Positions 8,081 through 16,649 of a DNA stretch of 35,908 bases are shown piece by piece. The stretch is taken from the NCBI GenBank assembly GCA_028287065.1, contig JAQBQJ010000468.1, positions 1 through 35,908 on the forward strand. The letters run 5' to 3'. Origin of the DNA: Labilithrix sp. Lineage in GTDB: Bacteria > Myxococcota_A > Polyangia > Polyangiales > Polyangiaceae. The notes under the pieces are model-generated. The model ran no database searches, had not been told where the DNA came from, and saw only the letters and a list, made by a program, of their open reading frames with translations. The translations under genes were made by a program, and so were the position numbers. The first letter of the stretch is position 1; every line of letters starts with the position of its first letter.

Positions 8081-8737
8081 GTGACGATTCGTCCTTCCGC
8101 TCCGAAGACCATGCTCGACCGCGTGCGACCCACCGTGGTCCGCCGCCGCGTCTACGAGCCTCCTCCCAACGTGCCTGCCAACGTCCCTGGCGCACAGACG
8201 TCGCACGACGACGACGACGACGAGGGGCCGCCGTCTTCGGTGAACGTCGCGCGCGCGCTCGCGTCACTCCGCGGTCACGAGCTCCAGCGTCTCGAGGAGA
8301 TCCTCGGCCCGCACGACGACGAAGAGGACGAGGTCGCTCGGCCGGCGTCCGCGGAGGCGAGCGAGCCGCCCGCCCCGTCCGTGCCGCACGTGCGCGTCGG
8401 TCCGTCGATCGCAGTCGCAGAGCTCGCACGAAGGATGAGCGTCCCGATCCAGGAGCTCGTGACGGCGCTCGTCACGCGTGGCTTCTTCTCGGTCACGGTG
8501 AAGTCGACGCTCCCTCGCGAGACCGCGCGCGCCGCGGCGACGCTCTTCGACTGGGAGGTCGAGGACACGGACGAGGTCGAGCCCTCGGCGAAGAAGCAGG
8601 CCGCCACGCGTGCCGCCGCCCCGAAGGGGAAGGCGAAGACCAAGACCAAGGCCAAGGCCAAGGCCACCACGAAGACGCCGGCGAAGAAGAGGTCCGCGGC
8701 TACGAAGGCTCCTCGTCGCACATCTCGACGAGCTTGA
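8081..8737 (+). CDS. IF-2 N-terminal-type domain protein with lysine/alanine-rich tail
   Basis: A 218-residue protein from the GTG at 8081 (AGG four bases upstream); ATG 8111 is an alternative. An arginine-rich start leads to an acidic linker (HDDDDDEGPP). After an intermediate segment comes a compact domain, SIAVAELARRMSVPIQELVT followed by ALVTRGFFSVTVKSTL, that matches the IF2_N fold found at the N terminus of translation initiation factor IF-2 (x-V-x-E-L-A-x-x-x-x-V-x-x-x-E-L). The last ~35 residues are a K-T/K-A repeat tail ending in RRTSRRA, like histone H1 tails. No GTPase domain is present, so this is not IF-2; nucleic-acid or ribosome binding is a reasonable inference. Its 3' end overlaps the DUF1697 gene convergently by 38 bases. 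Confidence 0.78.
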   Translation: MTIRPSAPKTMLDRVRPTVVRRRVYEPPPNVPANVPGAQTSHDDDDDEGPPSSVNVARALASLRGHELQRLEEILGPHDDEEDEVARPASAEASEPPAPSVPHVRVGPSIAVAELARRMSVPIQELVTALVTRGFFSVTVKSTLPRETARAAATLFDWEVEDTDEVEPSAKKQAATRAAAPKGKAKTKTKAKAKATTKTPAKKRSAATKAPRRTSRRA

Positions 8738-9254
8738 GCACCGTCCGCCAGTTCCGACCGGTGCTCGTCGTCGCGAGCTTCGCGTCGAACCATGCGTTCG
8801 TCAGCTTGGATCGTCCCATGCCGTTCGGGCACGACACGTAGATCTCGCGACCCTTCACGACGAACGTGTCGGGGGGCGAGCGATTCGGATCGAGCGCGGC
8901 CTGCTCCTTCTTTCCGGGCTCGCCGGCGAGGAACATGACGAGCAGCTTGTCCGGCTCGGCGCCGAGCGCGAACAGCGGATGACGCTTCGCGATCGCGCGG
9001 AGCTCCGCCTCCGATCGGACGATGACCGGCACGCGTAGGCCGAGCTTCCGCTCGATCTCGGCCTGGATGACCTGCGGGATCCGCTTCGCGCGCGCAGGAG
9101 GCGCGTCGAAGACGATGTTGCCGCTCTGGATGTAGTTGCGAACGTGCGTGCAACCCGCGCGCTCGAACATCGCGACGAGCTCCTTCATCGGCAGCTTGTT
9201 GTTGCCGCCCACGTTGATCCCGCGCAGGAGCGCGACGTTACGCGAGGAGGCCAC
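8700..9254 (-). CDS. DUF1697 family protein
   Basis: A 184-residue protein with the full DUF1697 pattern: N-terminal NVALLRGINVGGNNKLPM, then VRNYIQSGNIVFDAP, VPVIVRSEAELRAI-KRHP, LLVMFLAGEP, and the C-terminal GRSKLTNAWFDAKLATTSTGRNW motif (usually KLT-----ERKLGV-ATTRNW-T). Length equals the family norm (about 180). The function of the family is unknown. The start is a GTG at 9254 preceded by GAAGG; it overlaps the end of the response-regulator gene by 17 bases, which suggests translational coupling. The 3' end overlaps the IF2_N-type gene on the opposite strand. Confidence 0.9.
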   Translation of the reverse strand: MASSRNVALLRGINVGGNNKLPMKELVAMFERAGCTHVRNYIQSGNIVFDAPPARAKRIPQVIQAEIERKLGLRVPVIVRSEAELRAIAKRHPLFALGAEPDKLLVMFLAGEPGKKEQAALDPNRSPPDTFVVKGREIYVSCPNGMGRSKLTNAWFDAKLATTSTGRNWRTVLKLVEMCDEEPS

Positions 9255-9621
9255 GGACCTTCGCGAGGAGCTCCTCGGCGCGACAAGGCTTCATGCACAC
9301 GTCATCGGCGCCTGAGTCCTTCGCACGCGCAACGGCATCGCCGGTGGTCGTCCCCGTCACCACCAGCACCGGGATGTGCTTCGTCGCGGGATTCGCCTTG
9401 ATCCGCCGCGTGGCCTCCCAGCCGTCCATGCGCGGCATCGCGAGGTCCATGATGATCAGCGCGGGCTTCTCGCTCTCGACCTTGGCGAGCGCATCCTCAC
9501 CATCGAAGGCATAGGCCACCTCGAACCCACCGTCCTCGAGGCACAGGCCGAAGATGGCTCGATTGTCCTCGGTGTCGTCGACGACGAGGACCAGGACGGG
9601 CGGCGACGTCGACTCGGTCAT
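9238..9621 (-). CDS. Single-domain response regulator (CheY/DivK-like)
   Basis: A 127-residue receiver with no output domain. From the ATG at 9621 the motifs are the acidic pair in LVVDDTEDN (Asp15-Asp16), the phospho-acceptor Asp59 in IIMDLAMPRMDG, the Thr in VVTGTT (89) and the Lys in CMKPCRAEEL (111). The AMP-RMDGWEATRRIK-NP pattern resembles DivK and other stand-alone receivers that signal by protein-protein contact. A GTG at 9633 would add four residues. Two cysteines flank the conserved lysine (C-M-K-P-C), which is uncommon. The cognate kinase is not adjacent; the DUF1697 gene overlaps its end. A short inverted repeat lies just upstream. Confidence 0.9.
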   Translation of the reverse strand: MTESTSPPVLVLVVDDTEDNRAIFGLCLEDGGFEVAYAFDGEDALAKVESEKPALIIMDLAMPRMDGWEATRRIKANPATKHIPVLVVTGTTTGDAVARAKDSGADDVCMKPCRAEELLAKVRGLLA

Positions 9622-9637
9622 CGCTCCTGGCACCCAT

Positions 9638-9655
9638 CCATCTCAACATAGATGG
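9638..9655. promoter_or_regulatory. Inverted repeat upstream of the response-regulator gene
   Basis: CCATCT-N6-AGATGG is a perfect six-base inverted repeat with an AT-rich centre, 16 bases upstream of the ATG at 9621. It could be an operator or part of the 5' leader. The stem is short and this may be chance. Confidence 0.25.
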
Positions 9656-9728
9656 CATACGGAGTCAGCGCGGACAACAAAGCTCGAGCGGCGCGCTGGC
9701 CAAAACGGTTTGTCGGAATGGAACGCGA

Positions 9729-10448
9729 TCACGGTTTTTGCGGGAAATATCGCCCCATTTCGTCGATCAGCTGCCTCGCGGCAGCAGGCGGTTCCGCCTG
9801 AGCTCGGAGCAGCGCGCGGAAGTCGCGAGGGTCGCCGTAGAACGCTCGCGACGCCTCCTCGTCCGGCTCGAGCACCGTGCCCGAGAAGTCGATTCCGACG
9901 AAGAGCCCGCTCGACCGCGAGTACGTCAGGACCTCCGCCGAGAGCGTCACGTCGCTCGACGCCTGGGCTTCGCGACCGATGGGCCCCGCGGCCACCGACG
10001 TCGTCGCACCGAGCTGCGCTTTGCCGTCGACGAGCGCGGTCACGCTCGCCGCCGTCATCATCAGCATCACGACGTCGACGCTCTGCACGCCCGCCTGGAG
10101 CCCGGCGCTCGCGCCCGTGATCCGAAAGAACGACGGACGCGACCAGCCGTTTCCCTCGCGACAGACGGCGACGCCTCGGCCGGCGCGCGCCCCGACGAGG
10201 AAGCCCGCGTGCACGAGGCCCGGGACGATCGCGACGCAGCGCGCGCTCTCCGCGACCGCGCGCGGAACGAGAGCATCCGCGGTCCCGTGGAGATCGCGGA
10301 CGACGCGCGTCGCCGCCTCGACGCGCTCGATTGCGTCGCGCCGTGCCGGAGGCAACGCTGCGCGTGATGCGTCGGCGGGCGGCGAGCTGCACGCTCCGAG
10401 CACCGCAAGCGAGCCGATTGACGCGACCACGAGCCGACGCAGCGTCAT
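9729..10448 (-). CDS. SYLF-domain (Ysc84-like) lipoprotein
   Basis: A 239-residue protein. The signal peptide MTLRRLVVASIGSLAVLGAC ends in a lipobox (L-G-A-C), predicting a membrane-anchored lipoprotein. After a short linker the SYLF/DUF500 domain occupies most of the rest: CVAIVPGLVHAGFLVGARAG, RGVAVCR, WSRPSFFRITGASAGLQAGV, then VDVVMLMMT, LGATTSVAAGPIGREAQASS and VLTYSRSSGLFVGIDFSGTV, with the final DEEASRAFYG that typically closes the domain. SYLF domains bind phosphoinositides in eukaryotes; the bacterial role is unclear. It is the last gene of a three-gene lipoprotein operon, with its ATG overlapping the previous stop (ATGA). Confidence 0.88.
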   Translation of the reverse strand: MTLRRLVVASIGSLAVLGACSSPPADASRAALPPARRDAIERVEAATRVVRDLHGTADALVPRAVAESARCVAIVPGLVHAGFLVGARAGRGVAVCREGNGWSRPSFFRITGASAGLQAGVQSVDVVMLMMTAASVTALVDGKAQLGATTSVAAGPIGREAQASSDVTLSAEVLTYSRSSGLFVGIDFSGTVLEPDEEASRAFYGDPRDFRALLRAQAEPPAAARQLIDEMGRYFPQKP

Positions 10449-11788
10449 CGCGCCTCCCTCACCCGCGCGCGCACATGAACGCGCGCGACGCGACCTGCGT
10501 CTCCCGTCACGTCGACCACGGTATCGACGTCGGTCTCGGTGTCGAGCGGAAGTCGTGCGCGCGCGACGATCGCCGGCGGAGCGCCGTCGCGCCCCGGACG
10601 CACCGCCCGGATCCATGCGCTCTCGTCCGCGGAGAGCTCGATCACGGCGGGGAGCCTCTGCTTCGCGGCAGGCACGAGCGATCGACGGAACACGTCGGTC
10701 GACACGGCGAGCTGGAGATCGGCCGGCAGCTCGCCCGCCTCCCCGTCGATCTCGAGGAGGTCGAGCGAGATCCAGCGATGACCGCGCTCGCTCGCCGATG
10801 CGTCGCCGTGCGGAGCGACGACCTCGGTCGACACGACGGCGCCGCTCTCGTCGAGCGAGCGCATCGCGAGCATCCACGGGCACGGCGGTCGCGGCAATGC
10901 CGGTCGAGCCTCGCCCGAGGCGACGGTCCATTCGGTGACGTCGACGGCGTCGCCGCGGCGATCGTTCTCGAGGAGGCGCTCCGCATGCGAGCGGCACACC
11001 GTTCGAACGGCGACGCGCGCGCCTGGATCCATGCGGAGCCGCACGTCCGGGATCGCATCCGTCTCCGGATAGGGACCGAGCAGCGCGGTCCCGCGCGGAA
11101 CGACACGCACGCGCGGTGCGGCGGACGACGGTCGCGACGCGCTCGACGAGCCGACGACCCAGCTCTCAGCGCGGCGCGAGTCGTACGCGAACACGAGCGG
11201 CTGGGCGATGGCCGCGATGAGCGCGGCCTCCGTCTCCTCGCGGAGCCGGCGCTTCGCCACCCACTCGACGCTCGTTCCCGCCGAGGGCGCGAGCTCGACG
11301 GCGAGCAGCCCCGCCCAGTTGAGCGGCGACACCTCGAGCGCGCCGACCGGCTCGATCGAGGCCTTCGCGCCCGGCCGCGGAGACAGCGAGAGCTCGAGAT
11401 GGTCGCCGACGAACGCCGCGCGCACGCCGAGGCGCAGCTCGGCGTGGAGCGCGGCATGAACGAACTGCCGCACGCGCACGGCACCGAGGTCGCGATCGAC
11501 GGCGACCCACACCCAGGCATCGCCGCCCAGCTCTACGTCGCCATCGGCGGGCGTCGCCGTGCAGCGCTTCACGAGTGCGAACGCATCGACGATGCCGTCG
11601 TTGCCCGTCGCGAGCGTGACGACCCGATCGGCGACCTCCGGGCACGCCGCGACGGCGAGCAGCTGCGGAAGCGCAGATCGCGGAGGCGGCGAAGCGACCG
11701 CCGGACGCGCAGGCTCCGCGCGGCATGCGCCGAGGAGCGCGAACAGGGCGAGCACCGCCGGGGCCGACGACACGCGAAGAGCGCTCAT
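10445..11788 (-). CDS. Lipoprotein of unknown function
   Basis: A 447-residue protein with a clear lipoprotein signal (VLALFALLGAC, Cys22) and an Ala/Pro-rich linker. The mature part is beta-rich, with segments such as DAWVWVAVDRDLGAVRVRQFVHAALH (first 20 DAWVWVAVDRDLGAVRVRQF), HRWISLDLLEIDGEAGELP and a C-terminal RVHVRARVREAR. Cysteines are sparse (including ACPEVAD, VKRCTA, TVCRSH and PPCPW), possibly disulfide-paired. No known domain recognised. It shares segment order and several motifs with the gene upstream (KRCTA against RRCSA; PPCPWMLAMRSLDE against LSCRWVLVTGARDD), suggesting an old duplication. Start and stop overlap its neighbours by four bases each, so the three genes are translationally coupled. 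Confidence 0.78.
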   Translation of the reverse strand: MSALRVSSAPAVLALFALLGACRAEPARPAVASPPPRSALPQLLAVAACPEVADRVVTLATGNDGIVDAFALVKRCTATPADGDVELGGDAWVWVAVDRDLGAVRVRQFVHAALHAELRLGVRAAFVGDHLELSLSPRPGAKASIEPVGALEVSPLNWAGLLAVELAPSAGTSVEWVAKRRLREETEAALIAAIAQPLVFAYDSRRAESWVVGSSSASRPSSAAPRVRVVPRGTALLGPYPETDAIPDVRLRMDPGARVAVRTVCRSHAERLLENDRRGDAVDVTEWTVASGEARPALPRPPCPWMLAMRSLDESGAVVSTEVVAPHGDASASERGHRWISLDLLEIDGEAGELPADLQLAVSTDVFRRSLVPAAKQRLPAVIELSADESAWIRAVRPGRDGAPPAIVARARLPLDTETDVDTVVDVTGDAGRVARVHVRARVREAR

Positions 11789-13197
11789 TCGACGTCCATC
11801 GCTTCGAACACGAGGCGTACCGTTCCGACCGCGCGCCCCTCGCGCACGAGCGACACGCTCCGTTCCTGGCGGCGAGCTCCGCTGTCGAGGGTGAGCTCGC
11901 CGCGACCGAAGAGCGTCTCGTCGTATCCCGGAGACGGGCTCCAGAACGACGGCGCGCGCGGATGCTGCTTCATCACGCGAACGACGATCGGCGCACCACG
12001 CGCGATCTCGAACCGCGGCGCGACGAGATCGACGGACGGTGACTTCGCGGCCGGCAGCGCGCGCCCGAACGATCGCGGAGCGTCATCCGGACCGACGGAG
12101 AACGCGACCGCGAGCGAATCGTCGCGACGGCCGCCGGGCTCCTCCACGGTGGACAGCTCGTACGAGGCGAGCGTCGCGCGCACCCACTGGCGCGTGCTGG
12201 TCGCGAGGGCACGACCTGCGCGCGGCAGAAGCACGAGGGCGACGGTGACCGGTGCATCGTCGCGTGCTCCCGTCACGAGCACCCACCGGCACGAGAGCGC
12301 GGGCAGCGCCGCTTCGCCGCGGCCCGCGAGCACGACGACATCGTGGGGTGTCTTCGCCGAGGTGCGCGGGCGCTCCGCGACGACCGCGTCGACCAGCTCG
12401 AGGGCCTCGTCGACGCACACCGGTCGCGCGAGCGCCGTCGTCGTGCCCTCCACCGACCAGCGCAAGATCGTGGGCACCCCCGGCGCATAGCTCCCGGAGA
12501 TCAACGCGCCGCCTGGATGGAGCCGCTCGGTCTCGTCGAGGAGCGCGGACGGCGGCGGCGCTGCGCCGGTGCGCACGGCGGGCGCCTCGCCGATCACGAT
12601 CGGGATCCCCGCGGCCGCGCGATCCGCGATGAGGTCACGAACGCGCGCGCGAAGCGATGCGGTGGCCAGCGTGTTCGGCCCCTGACCGACGAGCGCGGAC
12701 GCCGCGCCGAGGAGCCCCGATGCCGGGTTCGACGCGCGCGCATCGACGCGACCGATCTCGCGGACGACGACGGCGGGCGGCTCCTCCGTCCACACGCGGA
12801 GGCTGACCCGATCGCCGGCGGCCTCGATCGCCGCCGAGAGCCGCGCCTTGATCGCGGCCGAGAAGTAGACGTACTCGCGTACCTCGAAGCCCCAGCTCTC
12901 CTCGCCCGACCATTGCCAGCCGAGCACGTCGACGTCGAGATCGAGCGTCTGCGCCGAGCGCCGAGCCGAGCAGCGACGCACCCAGAGTCGCCCCGTCGTC
13001 ACGGGTCCGCGCGGCTCGGCGAGCGCAAACGTCCGGGCGAGCAGGCGCGGGCACGCCTCGCGCTCGAGCGTGTCGAGCGATGCGTGGGACAGCGCTGCCG
13101 CCTCCGGATCGGACATTGCGGGCGGCTTGTCCCGTGCAGCAGCACAACCGAGCGCGCCACAGCCGAGGATCAGCAGGAGCAGCGCGCACGCGTACAT
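11785..13197 (-). CDS. Lipoprotein of unknown function, paralogue-like to the next gene
   Basis: A 470-residue protein beginning MYACALLLLILGCGALGC; either Cys13 or Cys18 could be the lipid-modified residue. The mature region has a beta-rich stretch (DLDVDVLGWQWSGEESWGFE, then VREYVYFSAAIKARLSAAI), a Val-rich strand (PHDVVVLAGRGEAALP), CRWVLVTGARDDAPVTVAL and a C-terminal ELTLDSGARRQERSVSLV strand pair that looks like a beta-sandwich, perhaps C2-like, though no calcium-binding residues can be assigned. I chose ATG 13197 because upstream codons run into the Dps gene and because it yields a good signal peptide. It is the first gene of the operon with the other two lipoproteins and is divergent from dps. 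Confidence 0.75.
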   Translation of the reverse strand: MYACALLLLILGCGALGCAAARDKPPAMSDPEAAALSHASLDTLEREACPRLLARTFALAEPRGPVTTGRLWVRRCSARRSAQTLDLDVDVLGWQWSGEESWGFEVREYVYFSAAIKARLSAAIEAAGDRVSLRVWTEEPPAVVVREIGRVDARASNPASGLLGAASALVGQGPNTLATASLRARVRDLIADRAAAGIPIVIGEAPAVRTGAAPPPSALLDETERLHPGGALISGSYAPGVPTILRWSVEGTTTALARPVCVDEALELVDAVVAERPRTSAKTPHDVVVLAGRGEAALPALSCRWVLVTGARDDAPVTVALVLLPRAGRALATSTRQWVRATLASYELSTVEEPGGRRDDSLAVAFSVGPDDAPRSFGRALPAAKSPSVDLVAPRFEIARGAPIVVRVMKQHPRAPSFWSPSPGYDETLFGRGELTLDSGARRQERSVSLVREGRAVGTVRLVFEAMDVE

Positions 13198-13309
13198 CGC
13201 GGATCGAGCAGATGCTGGGAACCGGGCCGCCGTTCTCACCCGCCAATGATGCGCTCGATCTCGGCCCGGCGCCCCCTTTGCATGGCCGGCCTGCACGAGG
13301 AGCCTGACC

Positions 13310-13789
13310 ATGATCCGAACCAAGAACGACCTGCCCGAACCGATCCGCGCGTCCATGGCCGAGTTGCTGAATGCACGACTCGCCGATGCGGTCGACCTCC
13401 AGACGCAATGCAAGCAGGCCCACTGGAACGTGAAGGGACCGAGCTTCATCTCCATTCACGAGCTCTTCGACGACATCAACGAGGACGTCGAAGACTACGT
13501 CGATCTCATCGCCGAGCGCGTCGTACAGCTCGGCGGCTTCGCCGAGGGCACCGCGCGCATGGCCGCGAAGCGCTCGACCCTTGCCGAGTACCCGCGCGTT
13601 CACTCCGGACGCGAGCACGTCGACGCGCTCTCGACCGCGCTCGCGACCTTCGCAAAGACGGCGCGCGCCGCCATCGACTCCGCCGACGGCGCCGGCGACA
13701 AGGACACCGCGGACGTGTTCACCGAGATCTCCCGCGGGGTGGACAAGTGGCTGTGGTTCGTCGAGGCGCACATGCAGGCGGACCGCTGA
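13310..13789 (+). CDS. dps: Dps-family ferritin (DNA-binding protein from starved cells)
   Basis: A 159-residue Dps protein. The intersubunit ferroxidase site is complete: His38 in KQAHWNVKG, His50 and Asp54 in SIHELFDD, and Asp65 and Glu69 in YVDLIAER, with the same spacing as E. coli Dps (His51, His63, Asp67, Asp78, Glu82). It also has the usual GGFAEGTARMAAKRSTL loop and the C-terminal DKWLWFVEAHMQADR helix. Dps dodecamers oxidise and store iron with hydrogen peroxide, protecting DNA; the N terminus here is short, with few basic residues (Arg3, Lys5), so strong DNA binding is uncertain. GAGGAG precedes the ATG. It is convergent with kdpC, 18 bases apart, and divergent from the lipoprotein operon. 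Confidence 0.93.
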   Translation: MIRTKNDLPEPIRASMAELLNARLADAVDLQTQCKQAHWNVKGPSFISIHELFDDINEDVEDYVDLIAERVVQLGGFAEGTARMAAKRSTLAEYPRVHSGREHVDALSTALATFAKTARAAIDSADGAGDKDTADVFTEISRGVDKWLWFVEAHMQADR

Positions 13790-13807
13790 CCCGGCGTGCG
13801 GTGCCGC

Positions 13808-14440
13808 TCACTCCCGATCGAGCGCGAGGTTCAGGAGCAGGACGTTGACGTGCCGCTCGCCCAGGAAGCCGAGCTCGCGATCCTCCGTGTGCGCGCGCAC
13901 CAGCGCGCGTACGCGGTCCTCACCGAGGCCACGCGCACGGGCGACACGACGAACCTGATACTCCGCGGCCGCCGGCGAGATGTGCGGGTCGAGACCGCTG
14001 CCCGACGAGGTCACGAGGTCGACCGGTACGGGCGCGTCGTTTCCGGGATCGGCGGCGCGCAGAGCGTCGATGCGCTCGTTGCTCTTCTTCGTGAGATCGG
14101 GATTCGTCGGGCCCAGGTTCGATGCCGCGGAGGACGCCGCGTTGTACGCCGCGGGCGACGTCGCCGAGAGGCGTCCCCAGAAGTGGCGCGGGTCCTCGAA
14201 CGCTTGCCCGATGAGCCGCGAGCCGACGACCTTTCCGTCTCGCTCCACGAGGCTGCCGTTCGCGCGGTCCGCGAACGCGACCTTCGCCACAGCCGTGATG
14301 AGGAGCGGGTACGCGACGCCCGTGAGCAGCGTGAGCGCGACGAGCATGCCGACCGCCGTGCGCAGCAGGGATCCGAGCGAAGGCTGACGCTCTTCGTCGG
14401 GCGTGGGCGAGGACAACGAGCGCTTTGCGTCCATGGACAT
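13808..14440 (-). CDS. kdpC: Potassium-transporting ATPase subunit C
   Basis: A 210-residue KdpC. It has a cytoplasmic N-terminal extension, one transmembrane helix (GMLVALTLLTGVAYPLLITAVAK) summarised by LLTGVAYPLLITAVA, then the periplasmic domain with NGSLVERDGKVVGSRLIGQA, FWGRLSATSPAAYNAASSAA, SNLGPTNPDL and the terminal DPHISPAAAEYQVRRVARAR, LVRAHTEDR and NVLLLNLALD motifs. KdpC is required for assembly and potassium affinity of the KdpFABC P-type ATPase in the inner membrane. Nine bases separate it from the kdpB stop, and it is the last gene of the operon. Confidence 0.96.
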   Translation of the reverse strand: MSMDAKRSLSSPTPDEERQPSLGSLLRTAVGMLVALTLLTGVAYPLLITAVAKVAFADRANGSLVERDGKVVGSRLIGQAFEDPRHFWGRLSATSPAAYNAASSAASNLGPTNPDLTKKSNERIDALRAADPGNDAPVPVDLVTSSGSGLDPHISPAAAEYQVRRVARARGLGEDRVRALVRAHTEDRELGFLGERHVNVLLLNLALDRE

Positions 14441-14449
14441 GGCCTTTCC

Positions 14450-16639
14450 TCAGGTCAGGTGGAGCACGACGAGGAGCAGATCGACGAGCTTGATGCCGAC
14501 GAAAGGCACGAGCACGCCGCCGAGGCCGTAGACGACCAAATTGCGTTGCAACAAGGCGCCCGCGCCGATGGGGCGATATGCGATACCGCGCAACGCGAGC
14601 GGGATCAGGAAGACGATGATGAGCGCATTGAAGATCACGGCGCTCATGATCGCGCTCTGCGGCGTCGCGAGGTGCATGACGTTGAGCTTCCCGAGCGCCG
14701 GGTACGTCACCGCGAACGCGGCGGGGATGATCGCGAAGTACTTCGCGATGTCGTTGGCGATGCTGAACGTCGTCAGCGCACCGCGCGTCATGAGGAGCTG
14801 CTTGCCGATCTCGACGATCTCGATGAGCTTCGTCGGATTCGAGTCGAGGTCGACCATGTTGCCGGCCTCCTTCGCGGCTTGCGTCCCCGAGTTCATCGCC
14901 ACGGCGACGTCGGCCTGCGCGAGCGCCGGCGCGTCGTTCGTGCCGTCGCCCGTCATCGCGACGAGCCGACCGCCGGTCTGGTGCTCGCGAATGAGCTTCA
15001 GCTTGGCCTCCGGCGTTGCCTCCGCGAGGTAGTCGTCGACGCCTGCTTCCGCCGCAATCGCCGCCGCCGTGAGCGGATTGTCGCCCGTGATCATGATCGT
15101 CTCGATGCCCATGCGGCGTAGCTCCGCGAAGCGCTCCTTGATGCCGCCCTTGACGATGTCCTTCAGCTCCACGACGCCGAGGACGTTCCGGCCCTCCGCG
15201 ACGACGAGCGGCGTGCCGCCTTTCTTCGCGACCTCGGCGACCTTCGCCCGGACCGCATCGGGGAAGGCGCCGCCCTGCGCGGCCACACACGCGAGGATCG
15301 CCTCCGACGCGCCCTTCCGCAGCTCGCGCCCGTCGACGTCGACGCCGCTCATGCGCGTCTGTGCCGTGAACGGCACGAACACGGCGCCGAGCTCGCGAAT
15401 GCTTCGCTCGCGGATGTTGAACCTCTCCTTCGCGAGCACCACGATGCTGCGTCCTTCCGGTGTCTCGTCCGCGAGCGACGCGAGCTGCGCGCAGTCCGCG
15501 AGGTCCCTCTCGCTGAGGCCCGGCGCCGGATGGAACGCGGCCGCTTGGCGGTTCCCGAGCGTGATCGTGCCGGTCTTGTCGAGGAGCAGCACGTCGACGT
15601 CGCCGGCCGCCTCGACGGCGCGCCCGGACGTCGCGATGACGTTCGCCTGGATCATGCGGTCCATCCCGGCGATCCCGATCGCCGAGAGGAGACCGCCGAT
15701 CGTCGTCGGGATGAGACAGACGAGCAACGCGACGAGCACGGTCATCGTGACGGGCTGACCGGAGCCCGCAGCCTTCACGCTGAAGAGCGAGAACGGCAGG
15801 AGCGTGACGGTCGCGAGCAGGAAGATGATCGTGAGCGCGGCGAGCAGGATGTCGAGCGCGATCTCGTTGGGCGTCTTCTGCCGCTTGGCGCCCTCGACCA
15901 TCGAGATCATCCGATCGAGGAACGTATGACCGGGGTCGGCACCGACACGCACGATGATCCAGTCGGACAGGACCCGCGTGCCCGCGACGACGGCGCTGCG
16001 GTCGCCGCCGGCTTCGCGAATGACGGGTGCGCTCTCGCCGGTGATCGCCGCTTCGTTCACCGAGGCGACGCCTTCGATGATCTCGCCGTCGCACGGGACG
16101 TCGTCGCCCGCCTCGATGAGGACGACATCGCCCTTGCGGAGCGCCGCCGACGGCACCGTCGTGATCGCTGCGTCACGACGCGGCCCCGCGAGCTTCTTCG
16201 CCGGCGTGTCCCTGCGCGCGTTCCGCAGCGCGTCCGCCTGGGCCTTGCCACGCCCTTCGGCCATCGCTTCGGCGAAGTTCGCGAACAGCACGGTGAACCA
16301 GAGCCACAGCGAGACGGCCAGGATGAAGGAGGCCGGCGCTTCGCCCTTGCCGAAGAGCGCCTGGAGGAAGAGCACCGTCGTGAAGAGGCTCCCGACCTCG
16401 ACGACGAGCATGACGGGGTTCTTCAGCTGGTGACGCGGGGCGAGCTTCCGGAATGCGTCGGCGATCGCGCGCCTGACGATCGGCCCTTCGAAGAGCTTTC
16501 GCGCGCTCCCTTTGCGCGGGTTCCTCGGTACATGGCCGCCGCTCGGCGCTTCGCTGCGCGTCGCATCGGGGAGCGTGGCCGGCACGTCGTCGAGCCCGCG
16601 AACCGTGCCGTCGTGGAGGGACTTCGTCTTGATGGTCAT
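14450..16639 (-). CDS. kdpB: Potassium-transporting ATPase subunit B (P-type ATPase)
   Basis: A 729-residue type IA P-type ATPase. The phosphorylated residue is Asp354 in [13 protein letters not shown]; the actuator motif is [13 protein letters not shown]; the nucleotide domain carries [11 protein letters not shown] and KGASEAI; the hinge motif is [20 protein letters not shown]. Hydrophobic helices occur near 70-110, 255-300 and at the C terminus. An N-terminal extension of about 45 residues relative to E. coli KdpB (Asp307) precedes [13 protein letters not shown]. KdpB hydrolyses ATP to drive potassium movement through KdpA. ATG 16639 lies ten bases after the kdpA stop. Confidence 0.97.
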   Translation of the reverse strand: MTIKTKSLHDGTVRGLDDVPATLPDATRSEAPSGGHVPRNPRKGSARKLFEGPIVRRAIADAFRKLAPRHQLKNPVMLVVEVGSLFTTVLFLQALFGKGEAPASFILAVSLWLWFTVLFANFAEAMAEGRGKAQADALRNARRDTPAKKLAGPRRDAAITTVPSAALRKGDVVLIEAGDDVPCDGEIIEGVASVNEAAITGESAPVIREAGGDRSAVVAGTRVLSDWIIVRVGADPGHTFLDRMISMVEGAKRQKTPNEIALDILLAALTIIFLLATVTLLPFSLFSVKAAGSGQPVTMTVLVALLVCLIPTTIGGLLSAIGIAGMDRMIQANVIATSGRAVEAAGDVDVLLLDKTGTITLGNRQAAAFHPAPGLSERDLADCAQLASLADETPEGRSIVVLAKERFNIRERSIRELGAVFVPFTAQTRMSGVDVDGRELRKGASEAILACVAAQGGAFPDAVRAKVAEVAKKGGTPLVVAEGRNVLGVVELKDIVKGGIKERFAELRRMGIETIMITGDNPLTAAAIAAEAGVDDYLAEATPEAKLKLIREHQTGGRLVAMTGDGTNDAPALAQADVAVAMNSGTQAAKEAGNMVDLDSNPTKLIEIVEIGKQLLMTRGALTTFSIANDIAKYFAIIPAAFAVTYPALGKLNVMHLATPQSAIMSAVIFNALIIVFLIPLALRGIAYRPIGAGALLQRNLVVYGLGGVLVPFVGIKLVDLLLVVLHLT

Positions 16640-16649
16640 GGCGACTTCC

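Noticed and set aside
13920-16094. 724-codon minus-strand frame overlapping kdpB and kdpC
   Set aside because: It is the wrong frame of the same strand; KdpB and KdpC motifs lie in the other frames.
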